Assembly (NCBI GenBank): GCA_945875585.1
Contig: CAMCLK010000023.1
Location: 1-64,000 of the forward strand
Direction: 5' to 3'
Length of the DNA: 64,000 bases
Source of the DNA: Candidatus Kuenenia stuttgartensis
GTDB taxonomy: Bacteria > Planctomycetota > Planctomycetia > Gemmatales > Gemmataceae
Part shown: one piece after another, positions 16,985-26,119 of the stretch
Layout: each line of letters begins with the position of its first letter
How positions within the stretch are numbered: the stretch's first letter is position 1
The notes under the pieces: generated by a model
Told to the model about the DNA's origin: nothing
Seen by the model: the letters and a program-made list of their open reading frames with translations, nothing else
The model's database searches: none
Translations under genes and position numbers: made by a program

Positions 16985-17725
16985 ATGGCTGCAGATTATC
17001 CCCAAACCCGGACTTTTGAATTGGGCAACGGGGTGATTCTGGAAATGGTGCTGATACCTGCCGGAACATTTATGATGGGAAGTCCGGCTTCTGAAGCGGA
17101 ACGAAGTAGGGATGAAACACAGCATCAAGTGACAATCAGCAAGCCGTTTTATCTGGGCAAGTACCCGATAACGCAGGCCCAGTGGCAGCAGGTGATGGTG
17201 ACTAACCCTAGTCATTCCAAAGGAGATAAGCTTCTACCCGTTGAAAATATTTCATGGGACGTTGTTCAAACGTTTTGTTTAAAACTAAAAGAGGTTACCC
17301 AATCACCTTTTCACATTCCCTCAGAAGCCCAGTGGGAATACGCCTGTCGGGCTGGCACCACCACACCGTATCATTTTGGTAACCAGTTGAATGGAAGGCA
17401 GGCTAACTGTGACGGTACAGTGCCTTACGGAACTGATATCGAAGGGCCATATCTTAAAAAAACATCGCCCGTTGGAAAATACCCGCCCAATGCATGGGGC
17501 TTGCACGGCATGCATGGAAATGTGTGTGAGTGGTGTTTGGATTGGTACGGAGACTACCCAATTGAAACTGTTGTTGACCCTAGTGGCCCTGAAACGGGCT
17601 TGTTCCGCGTGGTCCGTGGTGGAGGTTGGAGCTTCAGTGCCGTTGGCTGCCGGTCTGCGGGACGCCGCGGAATCATCCCATCGTATCGCCGCATCTACTT
17701 AGGCTTTCGCATTGCACTGAGTTAA
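16985..17725 (+). CDS. SUMF1/FGE-fold domain protein lacking one FGE cysteine
   Basis: 246 residues covering essentially one formylglycine-generating-enzyme-type domain. The ATG at 16985 has AGGAG 8 bases upstream; an ATG seven codons earlier has none. Motifs: MVLIPAGTFMMGSP, PFYLGKYPITQAQW, PVENISWDVVQTFC, HIPSEAQWEYACRAG, GLHGMHGNVCEWCLDWY, VVRGGGW and CRSAGRRG with a final GFRIAL. In true FGE two cysteines lie at W+2 and W+7 of the GGSW motif; here W+2 is Phe and only W+7 is Cys. It is therefore more likely a SUMF1-domain protein of other function than a sulfatase maturase. No signal peptide is evident. Confidence 0.88.
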   Translation: MAADYPQTRTFELGNGVILEMVLIPAGTFMMGSPASEAERSRDETQHQVTISKPFYLGKYPITQAQWQQVMVTNPSHSKGDKLLPVENISWDVVQTFCLKLKEVTQSPFHIPSEAQWEYACRAGTTTPYHFGNQLNGRQANCDGTVPYGTDIEGPYLKKTSPVGKYPPNAWGLHGMHGNVCEWCLDWYGDYPIETVVDPSGPETGLFRVVRGGGWSFSAVGCRSAGRRGIIPSYRRIYLGFRIALS

Positions 17726-17832
17726 TCTGGAATTTTTATGTAAAAATTTAGGGTGTTTAACTTGTTGAGTAGGTTCGCGTTTGAATTTTGAAATGTTGCT
17801 CAATACTGCATCGTTCCACCACGAAAATCGAT

Positions 17833-17861
17833 GAGCCCCGCACGGCTGAGTAAGGGCCACA
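17833..17861 (-). repeat. Dispersed repeat, copy A core (minus orientation)
   Basis: Read on the minus strand this 29-base core (TGTGGCCCTTACTCAGCCGT and onward to GGGGCTC) is identical to 40399-40428 apart from one missing C. It lies in the 349-base gap between the SUMF1-like gene and the DUF1501 gene, about 50 bases from copy B in the opposite orientation, so A and B form an imperfect inverted pair. No coding potential is seen in the gap. Confidence 0.65.
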
Positions 17862-17911
17862 TGCCAAGCTTCTGACTCTGAAACCATGATATTACCTTGC
17901 GAGTTTCTGTT

Positions 17912-17997
17912 AGGGAAGCTGTGGCCCTTTACTTAGTTATGCATGGGTCTTCGTAACCGCATGGTCGCAATGGGTATCGGTTTCTATTCCAAATCCT
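17912..17997 (+). repeat. Dispersed repeat, copy B (plus orientation)
   Basis: Aligned without gaps to 40391-40476, about 62 of 86 bases match (for example GGGA..CTGTGGCCC, TCTTC.TA.C.GCAT, GG.AT.GGTT.CTATT). The conservation is spread along the whole length, which indicates a family of non-coding dispersed elements rather than chance. The rest of the 17726-18074 gap shows nothing I can name. Confidence 0.6.
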
Positions 17998-18074
17998 AGT
18001 CGAACTGACAACAATGATTGATCAGGGCAAACCCAATTATCAATAAACGGTGATGGAACCGATTTTGATATTGA

Positions 18075-19520
18075 TTAAGCCAGAATGTCTTCAATCACAT
18101 GCCCATGAACATCGGTTAGGCGCCTGTCGGCGCCGCCTGCGCGAACGGTCAGGCGCGTGTGGTCGATTCCCAACAGGTGCAGGATGGTGGCGTGAACGTC
18201 GTACACCAGTGTTGGTCGGCCTTTGTCCGCCGAGCGGAAACCGAAAGCATCGGATGGGCCGTGCGTGATGCCGCCCTTGATACCGCCACCGGCCAGCCAC
18301 GTTGTGAAGCCGTGTGGGTTATGATCGCGGCCTTTGCCACCTTGACTGCTGGGCATGCGACCAAATTCCGTGGTCCACATCACAATGGTTTCGTCAAGTA
18401 ATCCGGTCCGCTTCAGATCAATCAGTAACCCGGCAATGGCATTCGCCATGCCACGCGCCAGTGGGCCGTGATCGCGGCGGATGTCTTCGTGGCTGTCCCA
18501 GTTGCGGCGCGGGAAGCCGTTATCGTTGCCGGACCAAATTTGCACAAATCGGACTCCGCGTTCGAGGAGTCTGCGCGCCACCAGGCATTTGCGCCCCATG
18601 GCATCGGTTTCTTCGAGCGGATTGATGTCGCGGTCGAAGGAACTTTTGCCATGATCAAGTCCGTAGAGGCGCAAAACCTCTTTGGTTTCACGGGAAAGAT
18701 CGAGAGCTTCGGGTGCTGCTAGTTGCATGCGCGCCGCCAACTCATAACTGGCAATGCGCGCTTCAAGCCGGTCATCGCCCGATCTGCCTGAGGAATGCAT
18801 CCGGTTGAGGCGTGCCAGTGTGTCGCGGCCATCGGGGTCTGCGGTACCTGTGAGGTAGGAACCATGGTTTCCGGGAAAAAGATCCTCAATGGGCCGTGGC
18901 GCTCCTGGTTTGAGAATGGTGCCTTGATGTTGCCCGGGTAGAAACGCGCTGTCCCAGTTCTTGGGGCCATTGCTGGCAAAACCACGGTGATCGGGCAGCA
19001 CTACGAAAGCAGGCAGGTTGCGGTTGATTGATCCAAGGCCGTAACTGATCCAAGCGCCCATGCCGGGAAATCCGGGGTTTTGAAACCCCGTTGCCTGAAG
19101 GTAGGTTGCCTGACTATGAACACCTGTTTTGCCCGCCATATTGTGGATGAAGGCAATATCATCAGCAACGGCACCAAGGGGCGCGACCGGTTCGCCAAGC
19201 ATTTTGCCACATTGGCCATAGGGCTTGAATTCCCATTGAGGGCGCAGCCATGGCCCGAGACCGTTCTGAAAGGCTTCGACTTTTTCGCCAAAGTCCGATG
19301 GTTGGCCATCGCGCTTGATCAACTCGGGCTTGTAATCGAACAGATCAACCTGACTGGCTCCACCCGCCATGAACAGTTGAACCACCCGTGTGGCCTTGGG
19401 CGCGTGATGAGGCAGTAGCGCCTTATCGGCACGCGCATCGTCTGCCAGCAGAGCAGCCAAGGCCATGGCGCCAAAACCTTGCCCGGACCGTTCCAGCATG
19501 TCCCGTCGTGTAAATGTCAT
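18075..19520 (-). CDS. DUF1501 exported protein (second of the operon)
   Basis: 481 residues. A twin-arginine signal (TRRDMLERSGQGFGAMALAALL) implies Tat export. The DUF1501 (sulfatase-like, alkaline phosphatase superfamily fold) body shows VVQLFMAGGASQVDLFDYKP, ARRLLERGVRFVQIWSG, NWDSHEDI, VMWTTEFGRMPSSQGGKGRDHNPHGFT and the terminal LLGIDHTRLTVRAGGADRRLT. AAAGGAAA precedes the start. It lies 17 bases downstream of a DUF1549/DUF1553 gene, the usual pairing in planctomycetes. Function is unproven; the pairs are thought to act in degradation or binding of complex polymers. Confidence 0.93.
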   Translation of the reverse strand: MTFTRRDMLERSGQGFGAMALAALLADDARADKALLPHHAPKATRVVQLFMAGGASQVDLFDYKPELIKRDGQPSDFGEKVEAFQNGLGPWLRPQWEFKPYGQCGKMLGEPVAPLGAVADDIAFIHNMAGKTGVHSQATYLQATGFQNPGFPGMGAWISYGLGSINRNLPAFVVLPDHRGFASNGPKNWDSAFLPGQHQGTILKPGAPRPIEDLFPGNHGSYLTGTADPDGRDTLARLNRMHSSGRSGDDRLEARIASYELAARMQLAAPEALDLSRETKEVLRLYGLDHGKSSFDRDINPLEETDAMGRKCLVARRLLERGVRFVQIWSGNDNGFPRRNWDSHEDIRRDHGPLARGMANAIAGLLIDLKRTGLLDETIVMWTTEFGRMPSSQGGKGRDHNPHGFTTWLAGGGIKGGITHGPSDAFGFRSADKGRPTLVYDVHATILHLLGIDHTRLTVRAGGADRRLTDVHGHVIEDILA

Positions 19521-19537
19521 GGTTGCGTTTCCTTTGA

Positions 19538-22150
19538 TTAATCGACGAAGGCAAAGGCATTGGTGTTAAAGATCACACGGCAGGCCGCAGGCATCCCATG
19601 GCGGGTTGCATAAGCAGATAGCTCCCGTGTTTCGTCTGGTGAGCCAGGTCGGCCTAAGGCCAAGAGAAGTGCCCGCTGAATACGGGCCTCGGTGCTTCCG
19701 CCTTCCTTATCGACGCGTGTCGCGAAATCGCGAGCCATCACCAGAACAAAATCGTTATTAAGCAGGGCCAGCGCCTGAAGCGGGGAGTTGGTTTCGTTGC
19801 GGCGATCGACCAAAAGCGAGGGGTCGGCGCAGTCGAGCACGGTCATGAATGGCTGTTGTTGCGAACGGACAATGAACCGGTAAACACTGCGACGCCTTGC
19901 CTTCATGCTGGCAGGGTCGAATTTATCGTACTCGTAGTGCGGAGAGTGTTCCGGATGCGTGATCACAAAATCTTGAAACGGTGGTCCGAACATGGTGGTA
20001 TCGAGTGTCCCGGAGGTCGCCAGCATGGCATCTCGCAACGCCTCGGCATCGAGTTTGCGACGGTTGCCGTGCCACCATAGGCGGTTATCCGGGTCTTTTT
20101 TGAAAGCCTCCGGATTGTTCGTGGCAGCTCGGCGATATGCGGTACTTGTAAGTAACAGCTTGTGCAGGGCATGCAGTGAACCACCTTGGTCGCGCAACCA
20201 GCCAGCGAGGTAATCGAGCAGTTCGCGGTGTTCTGGCATATCGCCCATGCGGCCGAGATCGTTGGGAGTTTCCACCAGACCTCGTCCGAAATGCCAGCGC
20301 CAAACCCTGTTGGCCATGACACGCCAATACAGCGGGTTATCATCGTGGGCAATCCACCGGGCCAGAGCCAAGCGCCTTTCACCTTCTGCATGCCCGGGCT
20401 TCAAATTGAACAGGTCAGGAGCATGGTTGAACGCGGCAATACCGGCGGGCTGGACTTCTTCTTGTGGTTGCTGAATATTGCCTCGTTTGAGGAGGTGTAT
20501 GGGGCGGGGTTTGCCACTGGGGCCTGTTCCCATAAACGCGCCTGACCCGCTATGAACAGTACCGGCATAGACCACAGAAGGAGCTGGCAGCGCTTTGCGA
20601 TCGCGTTCTGCCGCAGCCAGCTCGTTTTCCAGTACTGAAATACGATTGCGTAGTTCGGCGGGTATTTTGGTGGCGCGCAGGCTTGCGAGCTTAGCAGCTA
20701 CCGCATCCTGAACATCGCGAGTAGCGGGGTCGCCGCCGTACCAAGCTCCATCGGTGATATTGGCGACAGCCCAGCGCGGGCCCGCTTCGATGCTGCTCGA
20801 TGCGCGTGCTGTTTTGCCCGCCGCGTAGTTCTTGCCGGCTGCGTCGAGAACGCGCATTTCGGCAACGGCTGCAATGAAGTCGTTCTGCCGGGTTGCAAGT
20901 CGGGTAACGGTGAGTCTCACGTAACGCCCTTGCGCCATCGCCGGAGCAGGATAAGCCAGAGGTTTAAGTCCGGGATTAGGAACATCGGTACTGGTATGGT
21001 CAATAATGACCGTTGATTTGACCATTTCAGGGTCGTCTGAACAGGTGATGCGGTAGCGTGAGGGAAAACCAAATCCAGCGCCAATACCGGCAAAATCGTC
21101 GTGGCAACCGTGAAGAACAACGGAATTAATGGGGCGGCTTTCACCCAGATCTACCTGAACCCATTCGGTTGTGTTGGCGGAGGGGCGAATTTGCGAGTGC
21201 CAGCCAAACCGAGGGTCTTTTCCCGGGGCGGGTTGCTGCAGCCGAGCCAATTCGGCTGTAAGCTTCTCGCCTTCAGGGCCAAGAAGTTTCTTTTCGACCG
21301 CAGCCAGTTCCCCGCGGGCTGAAACCAGCCGCGCTACGATTGCGTCCGCTTGCTTTACCCGCTCGTGCATGGCAGGATCACGATAATAAGGCCTGTCGGC
21401 GCGGTCGATGGCCGCGAATACTGCTTGAAGCCGGTAATAGTCGGCCTGAGTCACCGGATCGAATTTGTGATCGTGGCATTGAGCACACTGCACCGTTGTG
21501 CCCATGAACGTATTGGTGACTGTGGCCACCATGTCGTCGCGGTCCAGATGGCGGGCAATTTTGCCATCGATCTTTGATTCGGGAACTTCGGCATGGCCGA
21601 TGAAGTCCCATGGGCCAGCGGCCAGAAACCCGAGGGCTTCAATGCCACCCGGTCCAGATTGGGGAACCATGTCCCCGGCAATTTGAAGTGTGGTGAACTC
21701 CTTGTATGGCATGTTGGCATTGAAAGCCCGGATAAGCCAGTCGCGGTAAGGCCAGGCGTTGGGCCGTTGCTTGTCTTTGTCGTAACCGTGGGTGTCGCCA
21801 TAGTGCGCCACGTCGAGCCAAAGACGCGCCATACGTTCGCCATGCGCCGGGTTGCGCAACAGCGTGTCGATGGCTTTGGCAATGGCATCAGGACTGCTAT
21901 CAGAAATAAAACGTTGCGAATCCTGCGGAGCAGGTGGAAGGCCGGTCAGGTCGAAGCATAAGCGGCGGTATAGGGTTGCGCGGTCGACTTCGGCAGTAGG
22001 AACAATTCCTTCCCGCGCCAAGCGGGCCATCAAAAAAGCATCCACAGGGTGCGGTGCGTTTTTCGGGGGTTGCACTTTTTCCAGTGGTCTGGTTGACCAC
22101 CACGGATCTGCGCCGGAAACTGTCAGAGCCAACAGCATCATTTTAAACAT
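19538..22150 (-). CDS. DUF1549/DUF1553 exported protein with inserted discoidin-like domain
   Basis: 870 residues. The ATG at 22150 has AGGAG 9 bases upstream and a signal peptide (FKMMLLALTVSGADPWW); the frame also opens at 22183, but that would overlap the preceding stop. DUF1549 (PSD1-type) motifs: VDAFLMARLAREGI, LYRRLCFDLTGLPP, GDTHGYDKDKQRPNAWPYRD and CAQCHDHKFDPVTQADYYRL. A region about 300-460 (WVQVDLGESRPINSVVLHGC, YRITCSDDPE, RYVRLTVTRLATRQNDFIAA) resembles an F5/8-type C (discoidin) carbohydrate-binding fold between the two DUFs. DUF1553 follows (NRVWRWHFGRGLVETPNDLG, NSPLQALALLNNDFV). It lacks the N-terminal cytochrome domain of its paralogue at 23595. Confidence 0.92.
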   Translation of the reverse strand: MFKMMLLALTVSGADPWWSTRPLEKVQPPKNAPHPVDAFLMARLAREGIVPTAEVDRATLYRRLCFDLTGLPPAPQDSQRFISDSSPDAIAKAIDTLLRNPAHGERMARLWLDVAHYGDTHGYDKDKQRPNAWPYRDWLIRAFNANMPYKEFTTLQIAGDMVPQSGPGGIEALGFLAAGPWDFIGHAEVPESKIDGKIARHLDRDDMVATVTNTFMGTTVQCAQCHDHKFDPVTQADYYRLQAVFAAIDRADRPYYRDPAMHERVKQADAIVARLVSARGELAAVEKKLLGPEGEKLTAELARLQQPAPGKDPRFGWHSQIRPSANTTEWVQVDLGESRPINSVVLHGCHDDFAGIGAGFGFPSRYRITCSDDPEMVKSTVIIDHTSTDVPNPGLKPLAYPAPAMAQGRYVRLTVTRLATRQNDFIAAVAEMRVLDAAGKNYAAGKTARASSSIEAGPRWAVANITDGAWYGGDPATRDVQDAVAAKLASLRATKIPAELRNRISVLENELAAAERDRKALPAPSVVYAGTVHSGSGAFMGTGPSGKPRPIHLLKRGNIQQPQEEVQPAGIAAFNHAPDLFNLKPGHAEGERRLALARWIAHDDNPLYWRVMANRVWRWHFGRGLVETPNDLGRMGDMPEHRELLDYLAGWLRDQGGSLHALHKLLLTSTAYRRAATNNPEAFKKDPDNRLWWHGNRRKLDAEALRDAMLATSGTLDTTMFGPPFQDFVITHPEHSPHYEYDKFDPASMKARRRSVYRFIVRSQQQPFMTVLDCADPSLLVDRRNETNSPLQALALLNNDFVLVMARDFATRVDKEGGSTEARIQRALLLALGRPGSPDETRELSAYATRHGMPAACRVIFNTNAFAFVD

Positions 22151-22182
22151 GGAATTATCTCCTAATATTTCGCGCGAATACA

Positions 22183-23589
22183 TTATGCCAGAATTGCGAG
22201 GCTCGGTTCGCCTTCGTTGATGGTTGGCCTTTCGGGCCGCCCCTTATGTCGCCAAAGAACCCGCGTGTGGTCGAGTCCCAGCAATGCCAGAATAGTGGCA
22301 TGAAAATCATGAACGTGCATCCGCTCATCAACGGCGCGCAGTCCCAATTCGTCGGTGGTGCCCACGGTGCGACCGCCCTTCAGGCCAGCACCAGCCATCC
22401 ACATGGTGAAACCCCATGGGTTGTGGTCGCGGCCATCGCCTTTTTCAGACATCGGCGTACGCCCAAATTCACCACCCCAGATTACCAAGGTATCGTCGAG
22501 CAGCCCGCGTTGCTTGAGGTCGGTCAGGAGGCCCGCGACAGGTTGATCGGTGCCACCGCACAGTAAGGCATGGTTCTTTTCAATATTCGCATGCGCATCC
22601 CAACGGCTGCCCGCACCCGAATAGAGTTGAATGAAACGGACGTCGCGTTCGGCGAGGCGCCGTGCCATCAGGCACATTTTGCCGAAATTGGCGGTTTCCT
22701 TGCGGTCGATGCCATAGAGCGCCCGTGTGGCTGGCGTTTCGTGGGTGAGATCCACTGCCTCGGGTGCAGCGGCCTGCATGCGGAACGCTAGTTCCTGAGA
22801 GGCAATGCGGGCAGCCAATTCGGTGTCGGCAGGAGTTCGTGCGGCATGGGCACGGTTCAATTCACCCAAAAGCGCTCCGCGTCGCTTTTGTCGATCTGAA
22901 GCGACTATTTCCTTGGCCACTAAACCGGGAAGTGTGGGGCCTGTGGTTTCAATTTTGGTTCCTTGATAGGCGGCTGGCATGAACCCGGCGCCCCAGTTGC
23001 GCGCGCCGTTGGTCACGGACGCGCTGCCATCGGTAAGGACCACAAAACCGGGCAAATTTTCGTTTTCGCTGCCCAGACCATAAAGCACCCACGAACCAAG
23101 CGAAGGCCTTCCTCCCATGGTGGTGCCCGTGTTCATCTGGCAGACACCGGCAGAATGGTTGATGGCGTCGCACCAAACAGAGCGCACAACGACAAGATCG
23201 TCGGCGCGTTGCGCGATATTGGGCAACCAATCGGAAACCCAGAGGCCACCCTTGCCATGCTGCTTCCAAGCGCGTTGCGAGGCCAAAAGCGGGGCATCGG
23301 CAGTGCCCATGGAGGTAACTACCGAACCAAAGCTGCTGGGCAATTTCTGCCCGGCTAGGCGGTTAAGCAATGGCTTGGGATCGAAAGTATCAAGGTGGCT
23401 GGGGCCGCCTTCCATGAACAGAAAAATCACCCGCTTGGCGCGGGCTTTCAGGTGACCGCCGTGCGGAGCTGATGGATTTGTTCCTGCCTGCGCTGCCATG
23501 GCACCCATAGCGAGCGCGCCGAAACCGCCGCCAGCGGTCCAGAGCCATTCACGGCGGGAAAGAATGTCGCGAGCGGAGGCATCGGACAT
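22183..23589 (-). CDS. DUF1501 exported protein (first of the operon)
   Basis: 468 residues. A Tat-type start SRREWLWTAGGGFGALAMGAM is followed by VIFLFMEGGPSHLDTFDPKP, GACQ-like VCQMNTGTTMGGRPSLGSWV, LMARRLAERDVRFIQLYSGA, VIWGGEFGRTPMSEKGDGRD and ILALLGLDHTRVLWRHKGRP, all typical of DUF1501. It begins 5 bases after the upstream DUF1549/DUF1553 gene stop. It is about the same length as the protein at 18075-19520 and shares the motif order, consistent with duplication of the gene pair. Confidence 0.93.
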   Translation of the reverse strand: MSDASARDILSRREWLWTAGGGFGALAMGAMAAQAGTNPSAPHGGHLKARAKRVIFLFMEGGPSHLDTFDPKPLLNRLAGQKLPSSFGSVVTSMGTADAPLLASQRAWKQHGKGGLWVSDWLPNIAQRADDLVVVRSVWCDAINHSAGVCQMNTGTTMGGRPSLGSWVLYGLGSENENLPGFVVLTDGSASVTNGARNWGAGFMPAAYQGTKIETTGPTLPGLVAKEIVASDRQKRRGALLGELNRAHAARTPADTELAARIASQELAFRMQAAAPEAVDLTHETPATRALYGIDRKETANFGKMCLMARRLAERDVRFIQLYSGAGSRWDAHANIEKNHALLCGGTDQPVAGLLTDLKQRGLLDDTLVIWGGEFGRTPMSEKGDGRDHNPWGFTMWMAGAGLKGGRTVGTTDELGLRAVDERMHVHDFHATILALLGLDHTRVLWRHKGRPERPTINEGEPSLAILA

Positions 23590-23594
23590 GTTGG

Positions 23595-26015
23595 TTATTC
23601 CAGATAGAGGAAGGCGTTGGATTCGAGAACGGCATGCGCTGTATCGGTCCAGCAGGCCGCATCGTTGGCATGGCTAGCAACTGCATTCTCAACGGCGGAG
23701 GCTTCTTCTGGCCGAGGTAATCGACCTAGAGCGCGCAGGAACAAGGCTTTTATGCGGTCGCCTTCACCACTAGACACTATCAATTTCCCCAGCGCGGCAG
23801 ACTGGCTTTCTGCTAATGGCCCATTGCGCAGCAGCAATGTCTGGGTAACAGTTACCGTGGGCAATCGCTGGGGTGTGGTTTGCAAGCCATCAGCGGCATC
23901 GAAAGCAGCCAGCAACGGGTCGCGCGTGTTGCGCCGGACTTTCAGGTAAATAGAGCGGCGTGGCGCATCATCACCCACGCCCGGTCCGCCCACGGTTCGA
24001 TCAAGTGTGTTGGCGGAGGCGAACAGAGAGTCGCGTACTTCCTCTGCATCAAGCCGCCTTGACGGGCCCCGCCACAGATACCTGTTATCTGAATCAGAAT
24101 CTCGCATGGCAGGATTATCCAGCCGAACCGATGACTGCCCGTAAGTTTCCGAAAGAACCATGGCGCGGATGAGAGGTTTCAGCTTCCAGCCGCCATTAAT
24201 AAACCCGCGCGTTAGTCCGTCGAGCAACTCTGGGTGCGATGGTTTTTCTCCCAAGGTGCCCCAGTCGGATGTGGTGGCAACCAACCCTTTGCCAAACACT
24301 CGTTGCCAGACGCGGTTAACCATAACCCGGGGTACCAGAGGATTCTCAGGTCCGGTAAGCCATTGCGCCAAGGCGGCGCGCCTACCAGAAGAGTTGGCGC
24401 GGACCTGAATAGCTGGCAACCCCAAGCGGTCGAGAACGGTGGGAACTCCGGGTGCGATTGGCTCTGGTTTTTTGCCACGCTTGGCAACTGTGGGATTATC
24501 TACCGTTGCACCAACTTCGCTCACTGTTTGTGCTGTCGCGAATGTGGGTGTTTCGGCTTTCAGCTCGAGGCGGAGCTTTTTGATTTCCTCTCGCGCTTTC
24601 GCATCTTTCATACGCGTTTCCAGATGGTCGTACTCGTACTGCACCTGACGGTAGGCGATGTCGTAAACCTGCTTTTCGGCGGGAGACAGTTGTTCGCGCG
24701 GCGTATCGAGCAGCTTTTGCAGTTCGGGTGGAAACAGCGCCCGGGCATCTTGAAAGGCGATGCGGCGGTGGGGAGCCTCTAATTTTGCCAGTTGTTCCCG
24801 GCGTTGCGCGGTCTGTTTTTCCCATGCAAGCATGCGCTCGGCTTCTGCCTTGGAAACAGGGACATCGTCGCGCCAGACCAGTCCGGAGAAAAAAGACTTC
24901 AGGGCGTGGTAGTCGCGTTGCAGCAGGGGGTCGTATTTATGGTCATGGCAACGGGCACAAGCTAGTCCAAGGCCCAGTGCCACATCTGCTGTCACATCAG
25001 TGATGTCTTCGAGGATGGCGTTCCACTGCGCTGTTGAGTCGCGTTGGTTGTATTCATAGGTGCCCAGACGCAGATATCCTAAAGCTATCAAAGATTCCGG
25101 ATTGTTTGGCTCCAGTTCATCTCCCGCCAGTTGCAGCCGCAGAAAGCGATCGTAAGGCATGTCGCTGTTCCATGCAGCAACAACCCAGTCTCGGTAGCGC
25201 CACGCGGTGGGGCGGAATTCGTCCGCGCGGTAACCATCGGATTCAGCATAGCGTACAAGATCGAGCCAAAAACGCCCCCATTTTTCGCCGAAGTGAGGAG
25301 AGGCTAGCAGACGGTCGATTGCGGCGGATTTATCGGGGTTGGCTGCAAATGCCTTGGCCTCCGCGGTTGCGGGGGGCAGGCCGGTCAGGTCGTATGTGAC
25401 ACGGCGTAGCCAATCGGCGGAATCCGCTGGCGAGGCGCGGTTCCAGCCACGCGCTTTTAGTGAGGAGTCGATGTGAAGGTCGATCGATTGAGCATCACGA
25501 ACGCTGACGGCTGTTGGTGCCAATGGCTGGAAGGCCCACCAAGTGCGGTCAGCCGGGGTAATCACGCCATTTCGTGCAGCTTTGACAGGTTTTGGCGACA
25601 CACCAGATTCTGCTGGCCAAGGTGCTCCCGCCAAAACCCATCGCTCGAGAACGATGCGTGCTGGTTCAGGCAGTGCCTTGGCTGGTGGCATGGCAGAAAC
25701 GCCCTCTTGCCGGCGGATGGCCAGAAGCAAAGGGCTTTGATCGGGTTTTTGGGCGTTCACAGCGGGGCCACCGTCGCCACCTAGTCTGAGGCCGTTTGAA
25801 CTGTCAACGACCAAGCCGCCCTTGTTTTTGCCGGTTTCGTGGCTGTGGCACTGAAAACAGTGCTCTCGCAGGGTGGGCAGCACCTCGCGATTGAAATCTG
25901 GCGGGGAGGCTAAGCCGAGGCAGACTATGAACAAGGTGAAGGTCACAATGACAAACCTCGTTGGGCGAGAGCGATCAAGTACTCTTATCTTATCGCTCAG
26001 TTTTGGACGTGTCAC
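23595..26015 (-). CDS. Cytochrome-type (PSCyt1) DUF1549/DUF1553 exported protein
   Basis: 806 residues from a GTG at 26015; a second GTG at 25946 would give 783 residues with a cleaner signal peptide (TFTLFIVCLGLASPP) and may be the true start. A heme-binding motif HCFQCHSHETGKNKGGL near the N-terminus is a PSCyt1 domain, followed by PDQSPLLLAIR and MPPAKALPE. DUF1549 (WLRRVTYDLTGLPPATAEAK, ESDGYRADEFRPTAWRYRDW, CARCHDHKYDPLLQRDYHAL) and DUF1553 (NRVWQRVFGKGLVATTSDWG, RSIYLKVRRN) follow. A heme c-linked redox role at the cell surface is plausible (inference). It heads the four-gene minus-strand run 18075-26015. Confidence 0.92.
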   Translation of the reverse strand: MTRPKLSDKIRVLDRSRPTRFVIVTFTLFIVCLGLASPPDFNREVLPTLREHCFQCHSHETGKNKGGLVVDSSNGLRLGGDGGPAVNAQKPDQSPLLLAIRRQEGVSAMPPAKALPEPARIVLERWVLAGAPWPAESGVSPKPVKAARNGVITPADRTWWAFQPLAPTAVSVRDAQSIDLHIDSSLKARGWNRASPADSADWLRRVTYDLTGLPPATAEAKAFAANPDKSAAIDRLLASPHFGEKWGRFWLDLVRYAESDGYRADEFRPTAWRYRDWVVAAWNSDMPYDRFLRLQLAGDELEPNNPESLIALGYLRLGTYEYNQRDSTAQWNAILEDITDVTADVALGLGLACARCHDHKYDPLLQRDYHALKSFFSGLVWRDDVPVSKAEAERMLAWEKQTAQRREQLAKLEAPHRRIAFQDARALFPPELQKLLDTPREQLSPAEKQVYDIAYRQVQYEYDHLETRMKDAKAREEIKKLRLELKAETPTFATAQTVSEVGATVDNPTVAKRGKKPEPIAPGVPTVLDRLGLPAIQVRANSSGRRAALAQWLTGPENPLVPRVMVNRVWQRVFGKGLVATTSDWGTLGEKPSHPELLDGLTRGFINGGWKLKPLIRAMVLSETYGQSSVRLDNPAMRDSDSDNRYLWRGPSRRLDAEEVRDSLFASANTLDRTVGGPGVGDDAPRRSIYLKVRRNTRDPLLAAFDAADGLQTTPQRLPTVTVTQTLLLRNGPLAESQSAALGKLIVSSGEGDRIKALFLRALGRLPRPEEASAVENAVASHANDAACWTDTAHAVLESNAFLYLE

Positions 26016-26119
26016 GCATCAAATGGTTGCGACTTGGGTAACATGTTGGCCTGATTTTTTTCGACTGGACTAATGTTGGCGAATATCATGAGACTGTATG
26101 ACCCTTCCGGAGTATCGCC

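Noticed and set aside
16985-17725. Formylglycine-generating enzyme for the sulfatase
   Set aside because: One of the two copper-binding cysteines is Phe.
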